The position numbers were made by a program, and so were the translations under genes. This document shows, in pieces, positions 1 to 8,892 of a stretch of 64,000 nt of DNA (within the stretch, counting starts at the first letter, position 1; every line of letters begins with the position of its first letter). Under the pieces are notes generated by a model that was given only the letters and a program-made list of their open reading frames with translations, was not told the DNA's origin and searched no databases. The DNA lies in assembly GCF_040892595.1 (NCBI RefSeq), contig NZ_JBFRYB010000001.1, forward strand, positions 2,480,001 through 2,544,000. The letters are read 5' to 3'. Origin of the DNA: Zhongshania sp. R06B22. Its GTDB lineage: Bacteria; Pseudomonadota; Gammaproteobacteria; Pseudomonadales; Spongiibacteraceae.

Positions 1-237
1 AAAGAACAAGGATTCGTCATCCAAAGACTGGAGACGTAATCCTGACTCTGTGAGTGATGCGGCCAATCTGCACATCGTCGGCAGCTGACGCTGGGTCAGA
101 AACCGTCTCTGGCTATCTACCACCATCCAGCGCCTGTCTAAATCTGGGCCCCAGCTATTCACTCTCATAAGCGGCAGGGACACCCCAGCCATAGATTTAA
201 GCGGATATCGCCACAGTGATGACACGTGCAAATCCAT
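1..237 (-). CDS. MOSC N-terminal beta-barrel domain protein, 5' part only
   Basis: This minus-strand frame runs open from an ATG at 237 to the window edge (79 codons, no stop). The translation begins MDLHVSSLWRYPLKS and continues with DRRWMVVD and FLTQRQLP, which is the conserved opening of the MOSC N-terminal beta-barrel domain seen in YcbX-like proteins. Such proteins bind the molybdenum cofactor and take part in reductive detoxification of N-hydroxylated compounds. The gene lies 6 nt after the stop of the glutaredoxin-like gene and is probably co-transcribed with it. The C-terminal MOSC domain with its Cys ligand lies outside the window, so function is inferred from the N-terminus alone. 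Confidence 0.75.
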   Translation of the reverse strand, partial: MDLHVSSLWRYPLKSMAGVSLPLMRVNSWGPDLDRRWMVVDSQRRFLTQRQLPTMCRLAASLTESGLRLQSLDDESLFF

Positions 238-243
238 TATCGA

Positions 244-489
244 TCACTCCTCCGCTAGAAATTGACGAACACTGGCGGCATCAAAGGGCCAAGCCAACTC
301 TCGGCCATCGACCACCCGCCTTAGCAGCGGAATTTTTAAGGCGTAGCGTTCGAGGCTAGCGTCATTGTCAGCGATATCTATTAGCTCGATTCGCCAGGTG
401 TCTTCCTGCACTAGCAACGTTGCCAGCATGGCCTCTGCCACCTCGCAAAGATGACAGGCCGATGTTCCATATAACTCTAGCTCCTGCAT
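244..489 (-). CDS. Glutaredoxin-like (DUF836 type) thioredoxin-fold protein
   Basis: An 81-residue protein opening with a beta strand and a CHLC motif (Cys12 and Cys15) in the context GTSACHLCEVAE. That is the redox motif position of small glutaredoxin-like proteins of the DUF836 family. A later IPLLRRV stretch resembles the cis-proline IPV loop of thioredoxin folds. It is likely a cytoplasmic thiol-disulfide protein with unknown partner. The short spacing to the downstream MOSC gene suggests one transcript; pairing a dithiol protein with a molybdenum-cofactor redox protein could be functional, but that is inference. Confidence 0.8.
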   Translation of the reverse strand: MQELELYGTSACHLCEVAEAMLATLLVQEDTWRIELIDIADNDASLERYALKIPLLRRVVDGRELAWPFDAASVRQFLAEE

Positions 490-773
490 AGTTGCTCCAA
501 ACAGCCATTTCTATAAAGCGTAAAAGTGTCGGACTACGCGGTCCATTGCAAGAATAATTTCAAGAAATAAATTTAAGAAAGCACGAAATCGAGAATAAAC
601 TTCTCGAGACAAAATTTCACAAAAAAGATAACTAAACTTTGAACGAAAGACTTACTGGAAACCATCCGGGCCATAGAATAATGGCTTTATAAAAGAACCA
701 GCTCCGCAAAAAGGTACTTCGCGAGGTATTAGGAAAACTGAGGAAATCAAATCACGAAACCAGAATTTAATAA
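490..773. other. Intergenic region upstream of the glutaredoxin-like gene
   Basis: A/T-rich gap between the start of the glutaredoxin-like gene and the amtB terminator. It must hold the promoter of the glutaredoxin/MOSC transcript (minus strand). A small perfect hairpin, CGAGAA-TAAAC-TTCTCG at 590-606, is visible. No reading frame in it looks like a gene. Confidence 0.5.
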
Positions 774-811
774 ATTATCTACCATTCCGCCAAAGCGGAA
801 TGGTAGATAAT
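774..811 (-). terminator. Perfect 17-bp hairpin after amtB
   Basis: Bases 774-790 and 795-811 are perfect reverse complements separated by the loop CAAA. The hairpin starts about 10 nt after the amtB stop codon. The downstream side on the minus strand is A/T-rich (TTTATTAAATT) rather than a clean U-run. It most likely terminates amtB and may also protect the transcript end. Confidence 0.75.
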
Positions 812-820
812 AGCAGGACG

Positions 821-2128
821 CTACAAGTCGTAGCCCACCTCATTGTGGCAAGTAATATCTAGGCCTTGCGCTTCTTCGTCAGCACTAACGCGCAAACCAA
901 TTAGCTTGTCGATAACAAAAAACAGTATTCCACTCACGACCGCAGTATATGCAAAGGTGGCAGCAATCCCGATTAGCTGCACCTTAAGCTGCGCTGCAAT
1001 CGTGACGCCCTCTGCCAAGCCTTGACCGCTGAATATACCCAGCTCACTGCTGGCGAAAATACCAGCCAAAAACGTGCCTAAAATACCACCGACGCCATGA
1101 ACCGGAAAGACATCGAGCGAGTCATCAATTTTGATAACCTGTTTAAGCCATAAGGTGCAATAGAAACATACAAACCCAGCGCTCAAACCAATCACCATGG
1201 CGCCGGCTGGGCCAACATAACCCGAAGCCGGAGTAATTGTACCCAAACCTGCAACCATGCCCGTCACCGCGCCCAAGGCACTGGGCTTACCGTAACGGAC
1301 CCATTCAATAAACGACCACGTTAGGCAGCCCGCCGCTGCCGACAGGTGAGTGACTAGCATTGCCATACCGGCATTGCCATCAGCGGCAAGCGCGCTACCG
1401 GCATTGAAGCCAAACCAACCGACCCAAAGCATACCTGCACCGATAAAAGTCATGGTCAAATTATGCGGTGGCAATGCCATTTGCCCAAAACCCTGACGCT
1501 TGCCAAGCACTATCGCCGCCACGAGAGCGGCAACACCAGCAGTAATATGAACCACTGTACCACCGGCAAAATCTAAGAGGCCCATTTCTGCGAGCCAACC
1601 GCCGCCCCAAACCCAGTGGGTTACCGGCGCATACACTGCGAGCAACCACAGCGCCGAAAATGCCATAACTGCTGAAAAACGGATACGCTCAGCAAAACCA
1701 CCGATAACCAGCGCAGGAGTGATGATGGCAAACGTCATCTGAAACATAATAAATACTGTTTCAGGAATATCCCCACTCATACTTTCCTCGCCGACACCCG
1801 CTAAAAACGCTTTGGTTAGACCGCCGACGAAAGCCGTGCCCTCAGAGAAGGCCATGCTATATCCCACAGCGACCCAGAGCAGAGAAACCAAACATGTAAT
1901 ACTGAAGCACTGCATCAACACGCTAAGTACGTTTTTACTGCGGACTAAACCGCCGTAGAACAATGCAAGGCCAGGCAGGGTCATAAACAACACCAAGGCC
2001 GTCGACGTTAATATCCAAGCCGTGTTGGCGCCATTGATCTCCTCTGAAAATCCCCATTGAGGGGCAACAAGTAACATCAAGGCTGCAGTAAAAGTAAACA
2101 ACTGCTTTATTTTAATGGTTGCAATCAA
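821..2128 (-). CDS. amtB: Ammonium channel/transporter AmtB
   Basis: Polytopic membrane protein of the Amt/MEP/Rh family that conducts NH3/NH4+ across the inner membrane. The pore signature is present, with the twin histidines in the contexts TVVHITAGV and VFPVHGVGG, and the family opening NTAWILTSTALVLFMTLPGLALF. I choose a TTG start at 2128 because GGGAG lies just upstream at the right spacing and the protein then begins with a signal peptide ending near GFS-EEIN, giving 435 residues. The frame is open up to 2203 but that extension is Cys-rich and hydrophilic, unlike the family. No glnK gene flanks it, unlike the usual glnK-amtB arrangement. Expression is probably nitrogen-controlled, but I could not find a convincing sigma-54 promoter. 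Confidence 0.93.
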   Translation of the reverse strand: MIATIKIKQLFTFTAALMLLVAPQWGFSEEINGANTAWILTSTALVLFMTLPGLALFYGGLVRSKNVLSVLMQCFSITCLVSLLWVAVGYSMAFSEGTAFVGGLTKAFLAGVGEESMSGDIPETVFIMFQMTFAIITPALVIGGFAERIRFSAVMAFSALWLLAVYAPVTHWVWGGGWLAEMGLLDFAGGTVVHITAGVAALVAAIVLGKRQGFGQMALPPHNLTMTFIGAGMLWVGWFGFNAGSALAADGNAGMAMLVTHLSAAAGCLTWSFIEWVRYGKPSALGAVTGMVAGLGTITPASGYVGPAGAMVIGLSAGFVCFYCTLWLKQVIKIDDSLDVFPVHGVGGILGTFLAGIFASSELGIFSGQGLAEGVTIAAQLKVQLIGIAATFAYTAVVSGILFFVIDKLIGLRVSADEEAQGLDITCHNEVGYDL

Positions 2129-2545
2129 AGAGCTTCTCCCAAGAAACGTAAATTCGCACCAACAAAGGTCACAATCCAGGCGTGACGCTCCAAATTCGGG
2201 CAAAAATATTAAGATGATAACGCTCAGCGAACTAAGCAGAAATCTAATGAAGTAAATTAATCAACTGATATTTATAGCTTTTACAGCTTATTAAGCCTCC
2301 ACGCAGGCAACTAAAACCGATATACAGCTCTACAAGCCGTTGCAACAGCAAGAAACCGCACCCAAACAAAGCAATATTCATGCCCACTATTAGTGCCCTT
2401 GCACCAAATTGCGGCGCAAGGTGTTAGTAGTCGGGTGATGTAAATAATATTCTGCAAATAAAAGAATCCCAGCTCGTTTTCGATTACTATGCTTTGGGTC
2501 CAATATGGACCACCAAAACCTCATGCACATAGGCCGGAGCTGCTT
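2129..2545. other. Divergent amtB / IclR-regulator intergenic region
   Basis: About 415 bp between the chosen TTG starts of amtB (minus) and the IclR-type gene (plus). It contains an inverted repeat CCTTGC...GCAAGG (2397-2402 and 2416-2421) and the palindrome described separately at 2494-2515. Promoters of both genes must lie here. No further gene is evident. Confidence 0.5.
2494..2515. promoter_or_regulatory. Palindrome just upstream of the IclR-type gene, candidate operator
   Basis: GGTCC (2497-2501) and GGACC (2507-2511) form a perfect 5+5 palindrome around AATAT, flanked by TTG and CCAA that extend the symmetry imperfectly. It lies about 30 nt before the preferred TTG start of the regulator. 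IclR-family proteins often bind a palindrome in their own promoter, so autoregulation is a reasonable inference, not shown. Confidence 0.35.
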
Positions 2546-3463
2546 TTGTTTTCCAAACCCACTGCAAGAGCACTCGCTATTCTTGACCTGCTAATGGCTC
2601 ACCCGCATAAAGCCTTTGGCCTCACGGAATTAACCAGAACCCTCAATCTCAACAAGGCGACCTGCCACGCCATATTAAGCACCATGACGACCTATGGTTT
2701 TCTGGTTCAAGACGATCGCCACAAACAGTACCGATTGGGGCCCTCTATTGTTGCTGCAGGCAATGCGGCTTTCGCACAATTTCCGGTACTTGAATACGCG
2801 CGGCCAGAATTAGAAAAACTCACTAAAGAGCTCAGTATCGGCTGCGGCGTAATCGGCCGTAGTGCCAAGCATTTAGTGCTGCTGGCAAATTACGGCATCC
2901 CCAAACCGCTAGACTTCCCGTTTCAACTCGGTCTTCGCCTTCCAAATGCCGGCCCCTTAGGTGCCGCGTTTATTGCTTGGTCACCAGCAAAAGCCCTTGA
3001 GGCATGGTTGCAGAGCGCACAAAAAGCCGACGAGTTTGACGAAAAGCTTGATCAGCGACTGCGAATTGCCGTCATCGGAATACGCGCACGAGGGTTTGAA
3101 GTGACCCTCAAAACCCGCGCTGAACAAGAGTTAGAGCTCGCACTGAGCGCAGGCAGGCTAAATTGGAGTTTGGAGCAACAAGCACAATCTACCCAGCGAT
3201 ATCGCGAAGCGCTGTGCAGCGAGGACTATCATTTAAATCGCATTGACGAAGATCGCCAGTACCCCGTTTGCAATATCGCCGTACCAGTATTTGGACGTCA
3301 CAGCGAACCCGAACTGGTCTTCTCCACTGGCAGTATCGAGACGTCACTGAGTGGCAAGCAAATTATCGAAATAGCTGCTCAACTGCAAAGCGCCGCGAAA
3401 AACGTCACGCTAGCTGCGCATTCTGCATTAGGACTTGGTGACACCACCCCACCGTTTCAGTAG
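2546..3463 (+). CDS. IclR-family transcriptional regulator
   Basis: The N-terminal region (ARALAILDLLMAHPHKAFGLTELTRTLNLNKATCHAILSTM, quoted in part) is a winged helix-turn-helix of the IclR type. The rest matches an IclR effector-binding domain in arrangement, though its sequence is divergent. I prefer the TTG start at 2546, which has GGAG 6 nt upstream (2536-2539); the alternative ATG at 2489 adds 19 residues with no resemblance to the family and would put the palindrome at 2494-2515 inside the gene. The product is then 305 residues. It is divergent from amtB and 14 nt before a SpoU methyltransferase gene. Ligand and targets are not predictable from sequence; degradation or uptake of an organic acid is typical of the family. 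Confidence 0.8.
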   Translation: MFSKPTARALAILDLLMAHPHKAFGLTELTRTLNLNKATCHAILSTMTTYGFLVQDDRHKQYRLGPSIVAAGNAAFAQFPVLEYARPELEKLTKELSIGCGVIGRSAKHLVLLANYGIPKPLDFPFQLGLRLPNAGPLGAAFIAWSPAKALEAWLQSAQKADEFDEKLDQRLRIAVIGIRARGFEVTLKTRAEQELELALSAGRLNWSLEQQAQSTQRYREALCSEDYHLNRIDEDRQYPVCNIAVPVFGRHSEPELVFSTGSIETSLSGKQIIEIAAQLQSAAKNVTLAAHSALGLGDTTPPFQ

Positions 3464-3477
3464 GCTAAAAACACACA

Positions 3478-4248
3478 ATGAGTAACCCCGACTACCAAAA
3501 ACGCAAAGCTTTCTTCGACCAGCTTCTGACCATTTATGGTCGCAAGCCGGTATTGGAGGCATTGCAAGATCCGGCTATGAAGATTTATAAGCTGCACCTT
3601 GCAGACAGCAATAAGGAAGATGGAATAGTTCGTGATATTAAAAAAATTGCCCTGCAGCGCAATATTGACGTCGAAATGCACGACCGCAAGGCACTGTCGC
3701 GTATTTCTAAAAATGGCAAGCAAGACCAGGGTGTAGCGGCAGACTTACAGCTTACGGCTTACCAACCGAGTTCAGCTATCAGCAAAGACTTGCTGACTAG
3801 TAGCAAGCGACGTTATATCGCCCTAGACCGCATCACCAACCCCCAAAACATGGGCATGATCATTCGATCGGTCGCCGCCAGCGGCATAGACGGTTTAATT
3901 TTACCGCGCCGGGGTGGCGCGCCACTGAGCGCCTTAGTCATCAAGGCCAGTGCCGGCACTCTGTTTAGAGCGCCATTATTTTACTGCGAAGACTTAGGGC
4001 AAGAGTTAGCTCGTATGCAAACCCAAGGCGCGCAGCTCTGCGGCCTATCGTCTCACGCCACCCACTCTGTGTTTGACACTCAACAAGATAGCAGTAGCCA
4101 GATTTATATATTGGGCAATGAAACCGACGGTGTAAGTAAAGAAATCGAGGGTTTATGCGACCGGATGCTAAAAATTCCGATGCATAACGGCGTTGAGTCG
4201 CTAAACGTAGCCGTCACCGCCGCGTTAATCGCCTTTCTGAGCGTTTAA
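3478..4248 (+). CDS. SpoU/TrmH-family RNA 2'-O-methyltransferase
   Basis: A 256-residue SPOUT enzyme. The three SpoU motifs are visible: NPQNMGMIIRSVAASGIDG (motif 1), YILGNETDGVS (motif 2) and MHNGVESLNVAVTAALIAF (motif 3). The N-terminal part (YGRKPVLEAL) resembles the substrate-binding domain of RlmB/TrmH-like enzymes. It should transfer a methyl group from SAM to a ribose 2'-OH in tRNA or rRNA; the exact nucleotide is not deducible. It starts 14 nt after the IclR-type gene and converges on the VWA gene across a hairpin. Confidence 0.88.
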   Translation: MSNPDYQKRKAFFDQLLTIYGRKPVLEALQDPAMKIYKLHLADSNKEDGIVRDIKKIALQRNIDVEMHDRKALSRISKNGKQDQGVAADLQLTAYQPSSAISKDLLTSSKRRYIALDRITNPQNMGMIIRSVAASGIDGLILPRRGGAPLSALVIKASAGTLFRAPLFYCEDLGQELARMQTQGAQLCGLSSHATHSVFDTQQDSSSQIYILGNETDGVSKEIEGLCDRMLKIPMHNGVESLNVAVTAALIAFLSV

Positions 4249-4259
4249 GCCGCGGGAAA

Positions 4260-4279
4260 AGCCGGCTGCAAGACCGGCT
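4260..4279. terminator. Hairpin between convergent SpoU and VWA genes
   Basis: AGCCGG (4260-4265) pairs with CCGGCT (4274-4279) around an 8-nt loop. On the minus strand it is followed by TTTTCCC, giving a short U-run for the VWA transcript, and the VWA stop codon overlaps the hairpin. It may stop both convergent transcripts. Confidence 0.6.
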
Positions 4280-5453
4280 ACTTGGCTAAATAAGCCATCG
4301 CCTTTTCAAGACCACCGAGCGTCATGGGGTACATATGTCCTTCCATCTGCTCTTCAACCAGTTTTATTGACTGCGTCCAACTCCAATCCTGTGGCGGCAC
4401 AGGATTCAGCCATGCCACTTTTTCATAGGTTTCACGCAATCTACGCATCCACATCTCGCCTGACTCTTCATTCCAGTGCTCAACACTGCCACCGGGCTGA
4501 ACAATCTCATAGGGCGACATTGATGCATCACCTACAAAAATCACTTTATAGTCAGAACTGTATTTATGCAGAACATCGAGCAGTTGAATGCGCTCTGAGT
4601 GACGGCGAACATTGTTATCCCACACGGACTCGTAAAGATAGTTGTGAAAATAATAATATTCCATGTGCTTAAACTCGGTTCGCGCTGCAGAAAACAACTC
4701 CTCGCACACCTTAATATGCGGGTCCATTGAGCCGCCCACATCAAAGAACAACAACACTTTTACTGCATTGTGGCGCTCAGGCACCATTTTTAAATCTAAC
4801 ATCCCGCCATTTCTGGCGGTTGAAGAGATGGTGTCATTAATATCCAACTCCTCCGCCGCGCCGGTGCGCGCAAACTTCCGCAAGCGACGAAGTGCGACCT
4901 TTATGTTCCGGGTCCCGAGCTCTACATTGTCATCAAGATTTTTAAAATCCCGACGCTCCCACACTTTCACCGCTTTCTTATTGGTACTTTCACCGCCGAT
5001 TCTAATACCTTCTGGATTATAACCACTATGCCCATAAGGCGAGGTCCCACCAGTGCCGATCCATTTATTACCACCGGCATGACGCTCCTTCTGCTCATCA
5101 AGACGCTTCTTGAATTCCTCTATGAGCTTGTCTAAACCGCCAAGCGATTCAATTTTTGCTTTCTCTTCGTCGCTTAGCTGCTTTAGAAACTCGCGGCGCA
5201 GCCAATCATCTGGAATCATCGCTTCGATGACATCATCCAGGGAGTTTAACTCAGAAAAATAAGCCGCAAATGCCTTGTCAAAACGATCGTAGTATTTTTC
5301 ATCCTTAACCATACACACGCGCGCAAGCTGATAAAACTCATCAACATTTATAAAGGCCAATCGCGACTCAAGCCCTGCAATCAAATCCAGCAGCTCACGA
5401 ATCGTCACCGGTATACCGGCGTTTTTTAGTCCGAGAAAAAATTGTACTAACAT
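4278..5453 (-). CDS. VWA domain protein of the CoxE type
   Basis: About 391 residues. The N-terminal half is helical and charged, opening MLVQFFLGLKNAGIPVTIRELL, as in CoxE-like proteins. The C-terminal half is a von Willebrand A domain with the metal site motif DVGGSMD (DxGxS, with Gly where a second Ser is usual). I start it at the ATG at 5453, one base after the TAA of the preceding MoxR gene. MoxR-VWA pairs work as ATPase chaperones that insert metals or assemble partner complexes; the client here is unknown. No CO dehydrogenase or other obvious client gene is nearby. Confidence 0.85.
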   Translation of the reverse strand: MLVQFFLGLKNAGIPVTIRELLDLIAGLESRLAFINVDEFYQLARVCMVKDEKYYDRFDKAFAAYFSELNSLDDVIEAMIPDDWLRREFLKQLSDEEKAKIESLGGLDKLIEEFKKRLDEQKERHAGGNKWIGTGGTSPYGHSGYNPEGIRIGGESTNKKAVKVWERRDFKNLDDNVELGTRNIKVALRRLRKFARTGAAEELDINDTISSTARNGGMLDLKMVPERHNAVKVLLFFDVGGSMDPHIKVCEELFSAARTEFKHMEYYYFHNYLYESVWDNNVRRHSERIQLLDVLHKYSSDYKVIFVGDASMSPYEIVQPGGSVEHWNEESGEMWMRRLRETYEKVAWLNPVPPQDWSWTQSIKLVEEQMEGHMYPMTLGGLEKAMAYLAK

Positions 5454-5454
5454 A

Positions 5455-6303
5455 TTAGCCGCGACTCTCACGGCGATGCATAAAGGCTAAGCGCTCTAGC
5501 AAGTGAACATCCTGCTCATTCTTTAACAGCGCGCCGTATAGCGGCGGAATGGCCTTACTCGCATCGCGGTTCTTTAAAATTTCGTCAGGAATTTCATCAG
5601 CCATCAGTAATTTCAACCAATCGATGAGTTCAGAAGTAGATGGTTTTTTCTTAAGACCCGGAATTTGACGGATTTCAAAAAACATTTCCATCGCCTCGGC
5701 AACCAACTTTTTGGAAATCTCCGGATAATGCACCGCAATAATTTTTTGCATAGTTTCGCGGTCTGGAAAGGTAATAAAATGGAAGAAGCAGCGACGCAAA
5801 AACGCATCCGGCAGCTCTTTTTCATTGTTACTGGTGATAATAATAATGGGCCGTTTTTTGGCTTTTACTGTTTCCCCCGTTTCATAAACAAAAAATTCCA
5901 TACGATCAAGCTCTACCAGCAAGTCGTTGGGGAACTCGATGTCCGCCTTATCTATTTCATCAATCAGCAATACAACTTGCTCATCGGCCGCAAATGCTTC
6001 CCAAAGCTTGCCACGCTTGATGTAATTACCAATATCATTAACTTTTTCATTGCCGAGCTGCGAATCACGCAGACGCGAAACTGCGTCGTATTCATAGAGG
6101 CCCTGCTGCGCCTTTGTCGTGGATTTGATATGCCACTGGATCAAAGTCTTACCTAAAGAGGCTGCAACCTCCTCTGCTAGCAGAGTCTTACCGGTGCCAG
6201 GCTCGCCCTTAATCAACAAGGGGCGCTGCAAAACCACCGCAGCGTTAACTGCCATGCTCAAGTCATCGGTAGAAACATAAGAATCGGTGCCGGTAAATTT
6301 CAT
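5455..6303 (-). CDS. MoxR-family AAA+ ATPase
   Basis: AAA+ protein of about 282 residues with Walker A GEPGTGKTLL, Walker B VVLLIDEIDKAD and sensor 1 IIITSNNEKELPDAFLRRC. The ATG at 6303 is chosen because AGGAAAAATCA stands directly before it and MKFTGTDSYV is a typical MoxR opening; the frame extends to 6330. It is immediately followed by the CoxE-like VWA gene with a 1-nt gap, the standard MoxR-VWA module for chaperone-like remodelling in the cytoplasm. Confidence 0.9.
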   Translation of the reverse strand: MKFTGTDSYVSTDDLSMAVNAAVVLQRPLLIKGEPGTGKTLLAEEVAASLGKTLIQWHIKSTTKAQQGLYEYDAVSRLRDSQLGNEKVNDIGNYIKRGKLWEAFAADEQVVLLIDEIDKADIEFPNDLLVELDRMEFFVYETGETVKAKKRPIIIITSNNEKELPDAFLRRCFFHFITFPDRETMQKIIAVHYPEISKKLVAEAMEMFFEIRQIPGLKKKPSTSELIDWLKLLMADEIPDEILKNRDASKAIPPLYGALLKNEQDVHLLERLAFMHRRESRG

Positions 6304-6514
6304 TGATTTTTCCTGGTAAAAATGTCGCACTGTTTACAAAACAAACTGCGAAGTTTAAAAAGACTGCGCGGAAGACTACCCAAGCTGGCATTATAAGGCA
6401 ATTACAAATCAGGCCAGTAATATTTGACTTGAAAACATAGATATGACGATTTCAGCCTTACTACCTACCTTGAATGGGCTTAATGAAGCCTGATCAAGCC
6501 AGACGGAGACGATA

Positions 6515-7477
6515 ATGTCCGCCACCTTTAATGATCTAAGCCTGACCATTGGCAATACACCACTGGTTAAAATAAACCGAATCAGCAAACACAAGATCTT
6601 CGTGAAAATGGAGAGTCGCAACCCGGCAAACAGCGTGAAATGTCGCATTGGCGCCAATATGATTTGGCAGGCTGAGCAGGATGGCCACTTAAAAGCTGGG
6701 ATGGAAATTGTTGAGCCGACCAGTGGCAACACCGGTATTGCACTCGCCTTTGTTGCCGCAGCACGCGGCTACCCCATCACCCTCACGATGCCAAGCAGCA
6801 TGAGCATCGAGCGCCGCAAGGTACTTTTGGCGCTCGGCGCAAAACTCATTCTTAGTGATGGTAGCAAAGGAATGAAGGGCGCTATTGCCAGTGCCGAAGC
6901 ACTCGCGGCCAGCAATCCAGAGCGCTATTTCATGCCTCAGCAGTTTAGCAATCCCGCCAATCCCGCTGTGCACGAGCGCACCACCGGCCCGGAAATATGG
7001 CAGGACACCGACGGCGGTATCGACATTCTCATCAGCGGGGTAGGCACCGGCGGCACCCTTTCTGGTATCTCGCGATACATTAAAAACACCTGTGGCAAAG
7101 CCATCACCTCCGTAGCTGTCGAGCCCGCCTCCTCCACTCTTATACGCAGTGCGCTCAATGGCAATGAACCTAGCCATGCACCCCATAAAATCCAAGGTAT
7201 AGGTGCGGGGTTTCTTCCAGAAAATCTTGACTTGAATATGGTTGATATAGCCGAGGCCGTTGGTGATGAAGAAGCGATGCAATGGGCACACAGATTGATG
7301 AAAGAGGAAGGTATTTTGGCGGGAATTTCCAGCGGCGCGGCAATGGCGGTCGCTGAGCGTATTGCATCATTACCCGAGAATGCCGGAAAAATGATAGTCG
7401 CAATATTGCCCGATTCTGCAGAGCGATACTTAAGCTCCGCGCTATTTGACGGCGCATTCACCGAAATTGAAGCTTAA
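6515..7477 (+). CDS. cysK: Cysteine synthase A (O-acetylserine sulfhydrylase)
   Basis: PLP-dependent enzyme of 320 residues that makes L-cysteine from O-acetylserine and sulfide. The PLP lysine lies in NSVKCRIG, the substrate loop is [15 protein letters not shown], and the phosphate-binding loop is [11 protein letters not shown]. The sequence follows E. coli CysK closely ([31 protein letters not shown]) rather than CysM. GGAG at a good spacing supports the ATG at 6515. It stands alone and converges on the kinase locus; the hairpin at 7485-7511 follows 8 nt after the stop. Confidence 0.95.
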   Translation: MSATFNDLSLTIGNTPLVKINRISKHKIFVKMESRNPANSVKCRIGANMIWQAEQDGHLKAGMEIVEPTSGNTGIALAFVAAARGYPITLTMPSSMSIERRKVLLALGAKLILSDGSKGMKGAIASAEALAASNPERYFMPQQFSNPANPAVHERTTGPEIWQDTDGGIDILISGVGTGGTLSGISRYIKNTCGKAITSVAVEPASSTLIRSALNGNEPSHAPHKIQGIGAGFLPENLDLNMVDIAEAVGDEEAMQWAHRLMKEEGILAGISSGAAMAVAERIASLPENAGKMIVAILPDSAERYLSSALFDGAFTEIEA

Positions 7478-7484
7478 TCCCCGG

Positions 7485-7511
7485 GGCAGATAAGCACGCC
7501 GCCTATCTGCC
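7485..7511 (+). terminator. Hairpin after cysK, left arm cut by the duplication boundary
   Basis: GGCAGATA (7485-7492) pairs with TATCTGCC (7504-7511) around an 11-nt loop, 8 nt after the cysK stop. There is no clear U-run on either strand. The 701-bp duplication starts at 7491, inside the left arm, so the second copy near 8192 has only the right arm and cannot form this hairpin. Confidence 0.5.
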
Positions 7512-8191
7512 GCAACCATTGAGTACCCTACTCCATCTTTGCTTCCAAGGACTTTTTGAAGGCCAGGAGCTGGGGATTTTGCTTTAAAGAGTCATATTTC
7601 ATTAAGTCATCGAGCTGTTTAAGCCCGATTACCCGGCCACTTTCAGTATCAGCCACGGCCATCGCATCCATAATTCTTTCTACTAGGGCATTAAGCTTTT
7701 CCATCACATCCTGATTTCTCGGATGCAGGCCGTACGCGCGATCCAAATAGAACAGTGCACCATTGAGATCTGAGAATTTCAAAGCCTGATCAGCCTCGCT
7801 CAAATTAGCTATCACCCTCTGCTGCACCTCAGGAGACAGCTGTTCAAAGGGGATGTCTGGTCCAGCTTCCGGCGTGTAAAAGCTCAAGTATCCACCAAAC
7901 GCTAACACCACAGCTAATAAGGCCAAGCTAAGATGCCTCGCCCGGCGGCCAGTGCCGCTAAACTGCCGATAAAACTGATCCGCATTTTGCCAGCGCATAG
8001 TGCGCTCAAAACTCAAAGCTTTTGCAATCGCCTTCCACTGATAACGCGGAATACCTTTAATACGTTTTGCTTGCATTCCGGTGTCGCGCGCAACCGTCGC
8101 TTTTTTGCGATCAAAAGGATGCTTCCCGGTAAAAAGCTGATAGGCAATCACCCCAATGGCATACACATCGTCGGCAGGGTCAGGGTCCGCT
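7491..8191. repeat. Direct tandem duplication, copy 1 (701 bp)
   Basis: This segment is repeated immediately at 8192-8892 with an offset of exactly 701 bp, and I found no difference between copies. It contains the 3' 40% of the kinase gene plus the short gap toward cysK. The bases flanking the unit show no shared microhomology at the junction (CCGCT joined to TAAGC). Confidence 0.93.
7528..8190 (-). pseudogene. Duplicated 3' fragment of the Ser/Thr kinase gene
   Basis: Encodes the last 220 or so residues of the kinase gene at 8229-9842: the end of the kinase domain (from about subdomain IX), the membrane segment and the C-terminal region. An in-frame TAA at 8191-8193, created by the duplication junction, separates it from the intact gene. 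A GTG (codon 326 of the parent) could start a 212-residue frame, but no ribosome-binding site is obvious, and the fragment lacks the ATP-binding lobe and the catalytic loop. It is a non-functional by-product of a recent tandem duplication. Confidence 0.85.
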
Positions 8192-8892
8192 TAAGCACGC
8201 CGCCTATCTGCCGCAACCATTGAGTACCCTACTCCATCTTTGCTTCCAAGGACTTTTTGAAGGCCAGGAGCTGGGGATTTTGCTTTAAAGAGTCATATTT
8301 CATTAAGTCATCGAGCTGTTTAAGCCCGATTACCCGGCCACTTTCAGTATCAGCCACGGCCATCGCATCCATAATTCTTTCTACTAGGGCATTAAGCTTT
8401 TCCATCACATCCTGATTTCTCGGATGCAGGCCGTACGCGCGATCCAAATAGAACAGTGCACCATTGAGATCTGAGAATTTCAAAGCCTGATCAGCCTCGC
8501 TCAAATTAGCTATCACCCTCTGCTGCACCTCAGGAGACAGCTGTTCAAAGGGGATGTCTGGTCCAGCTTCCGGCGTGTAAAAGCTCAAGTATCCACCAAA
8601 CGCTAACACCACAGCTAATAAGGCCAAGCTAAGATGCCTCGCCCGGCGGCCAGTGCCGCTAAACTGCCGATAAAACTGATCCGCATTTTGCCAGCGCATA
8701 GTGCGCTCAAAACTCAAAGCTTTTGCAATCGCCTTCCACTGATAACGCGGAATACCTTTAATACGTTTTGCTTGCATTCCGGTGTCGCGCGCAACCGTCG
8801 CTTTTTTGCGATCAAAAGGATGCTTCCCGGTAAAAAGCTGATAGGCAATCACCCCAATGGCATACACATCGTCGGCAGGGTCAGGGTCCGCT
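8192..8892. repeat. Direct tandem duplication, copy 2 (701 bp)
   Basis: Second copy of the 701-bp unit, continuous with the intact kinase gene on its right. Because copy 1 carries the same sequence toward cysK, the ancestral arrangement was cysK, hairpin and kinase gene with one unit. Confidence 0.93.

Noticed and set aside
2370..2430. Sigma-54 promoter for amtB
   Set aside because: I looked for TGGCAC-N5-TTGCA on the minus strand; only partial matches such as GGGCAC without the second element were found.
4367..5022. Plus-strand ORFs opposite the VWA gene
   Set aside because: They are antisense shadows without family resemblance or ribosome-binding sites.
7528..8166. A separate 212-residue gene starting at a GTG
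   Set aside because: It is the duplicated 3' end of the kinase gene with an in-frame TAA at its upstream end and no ATP-binding lobe; listed as a pseudogene fragment.
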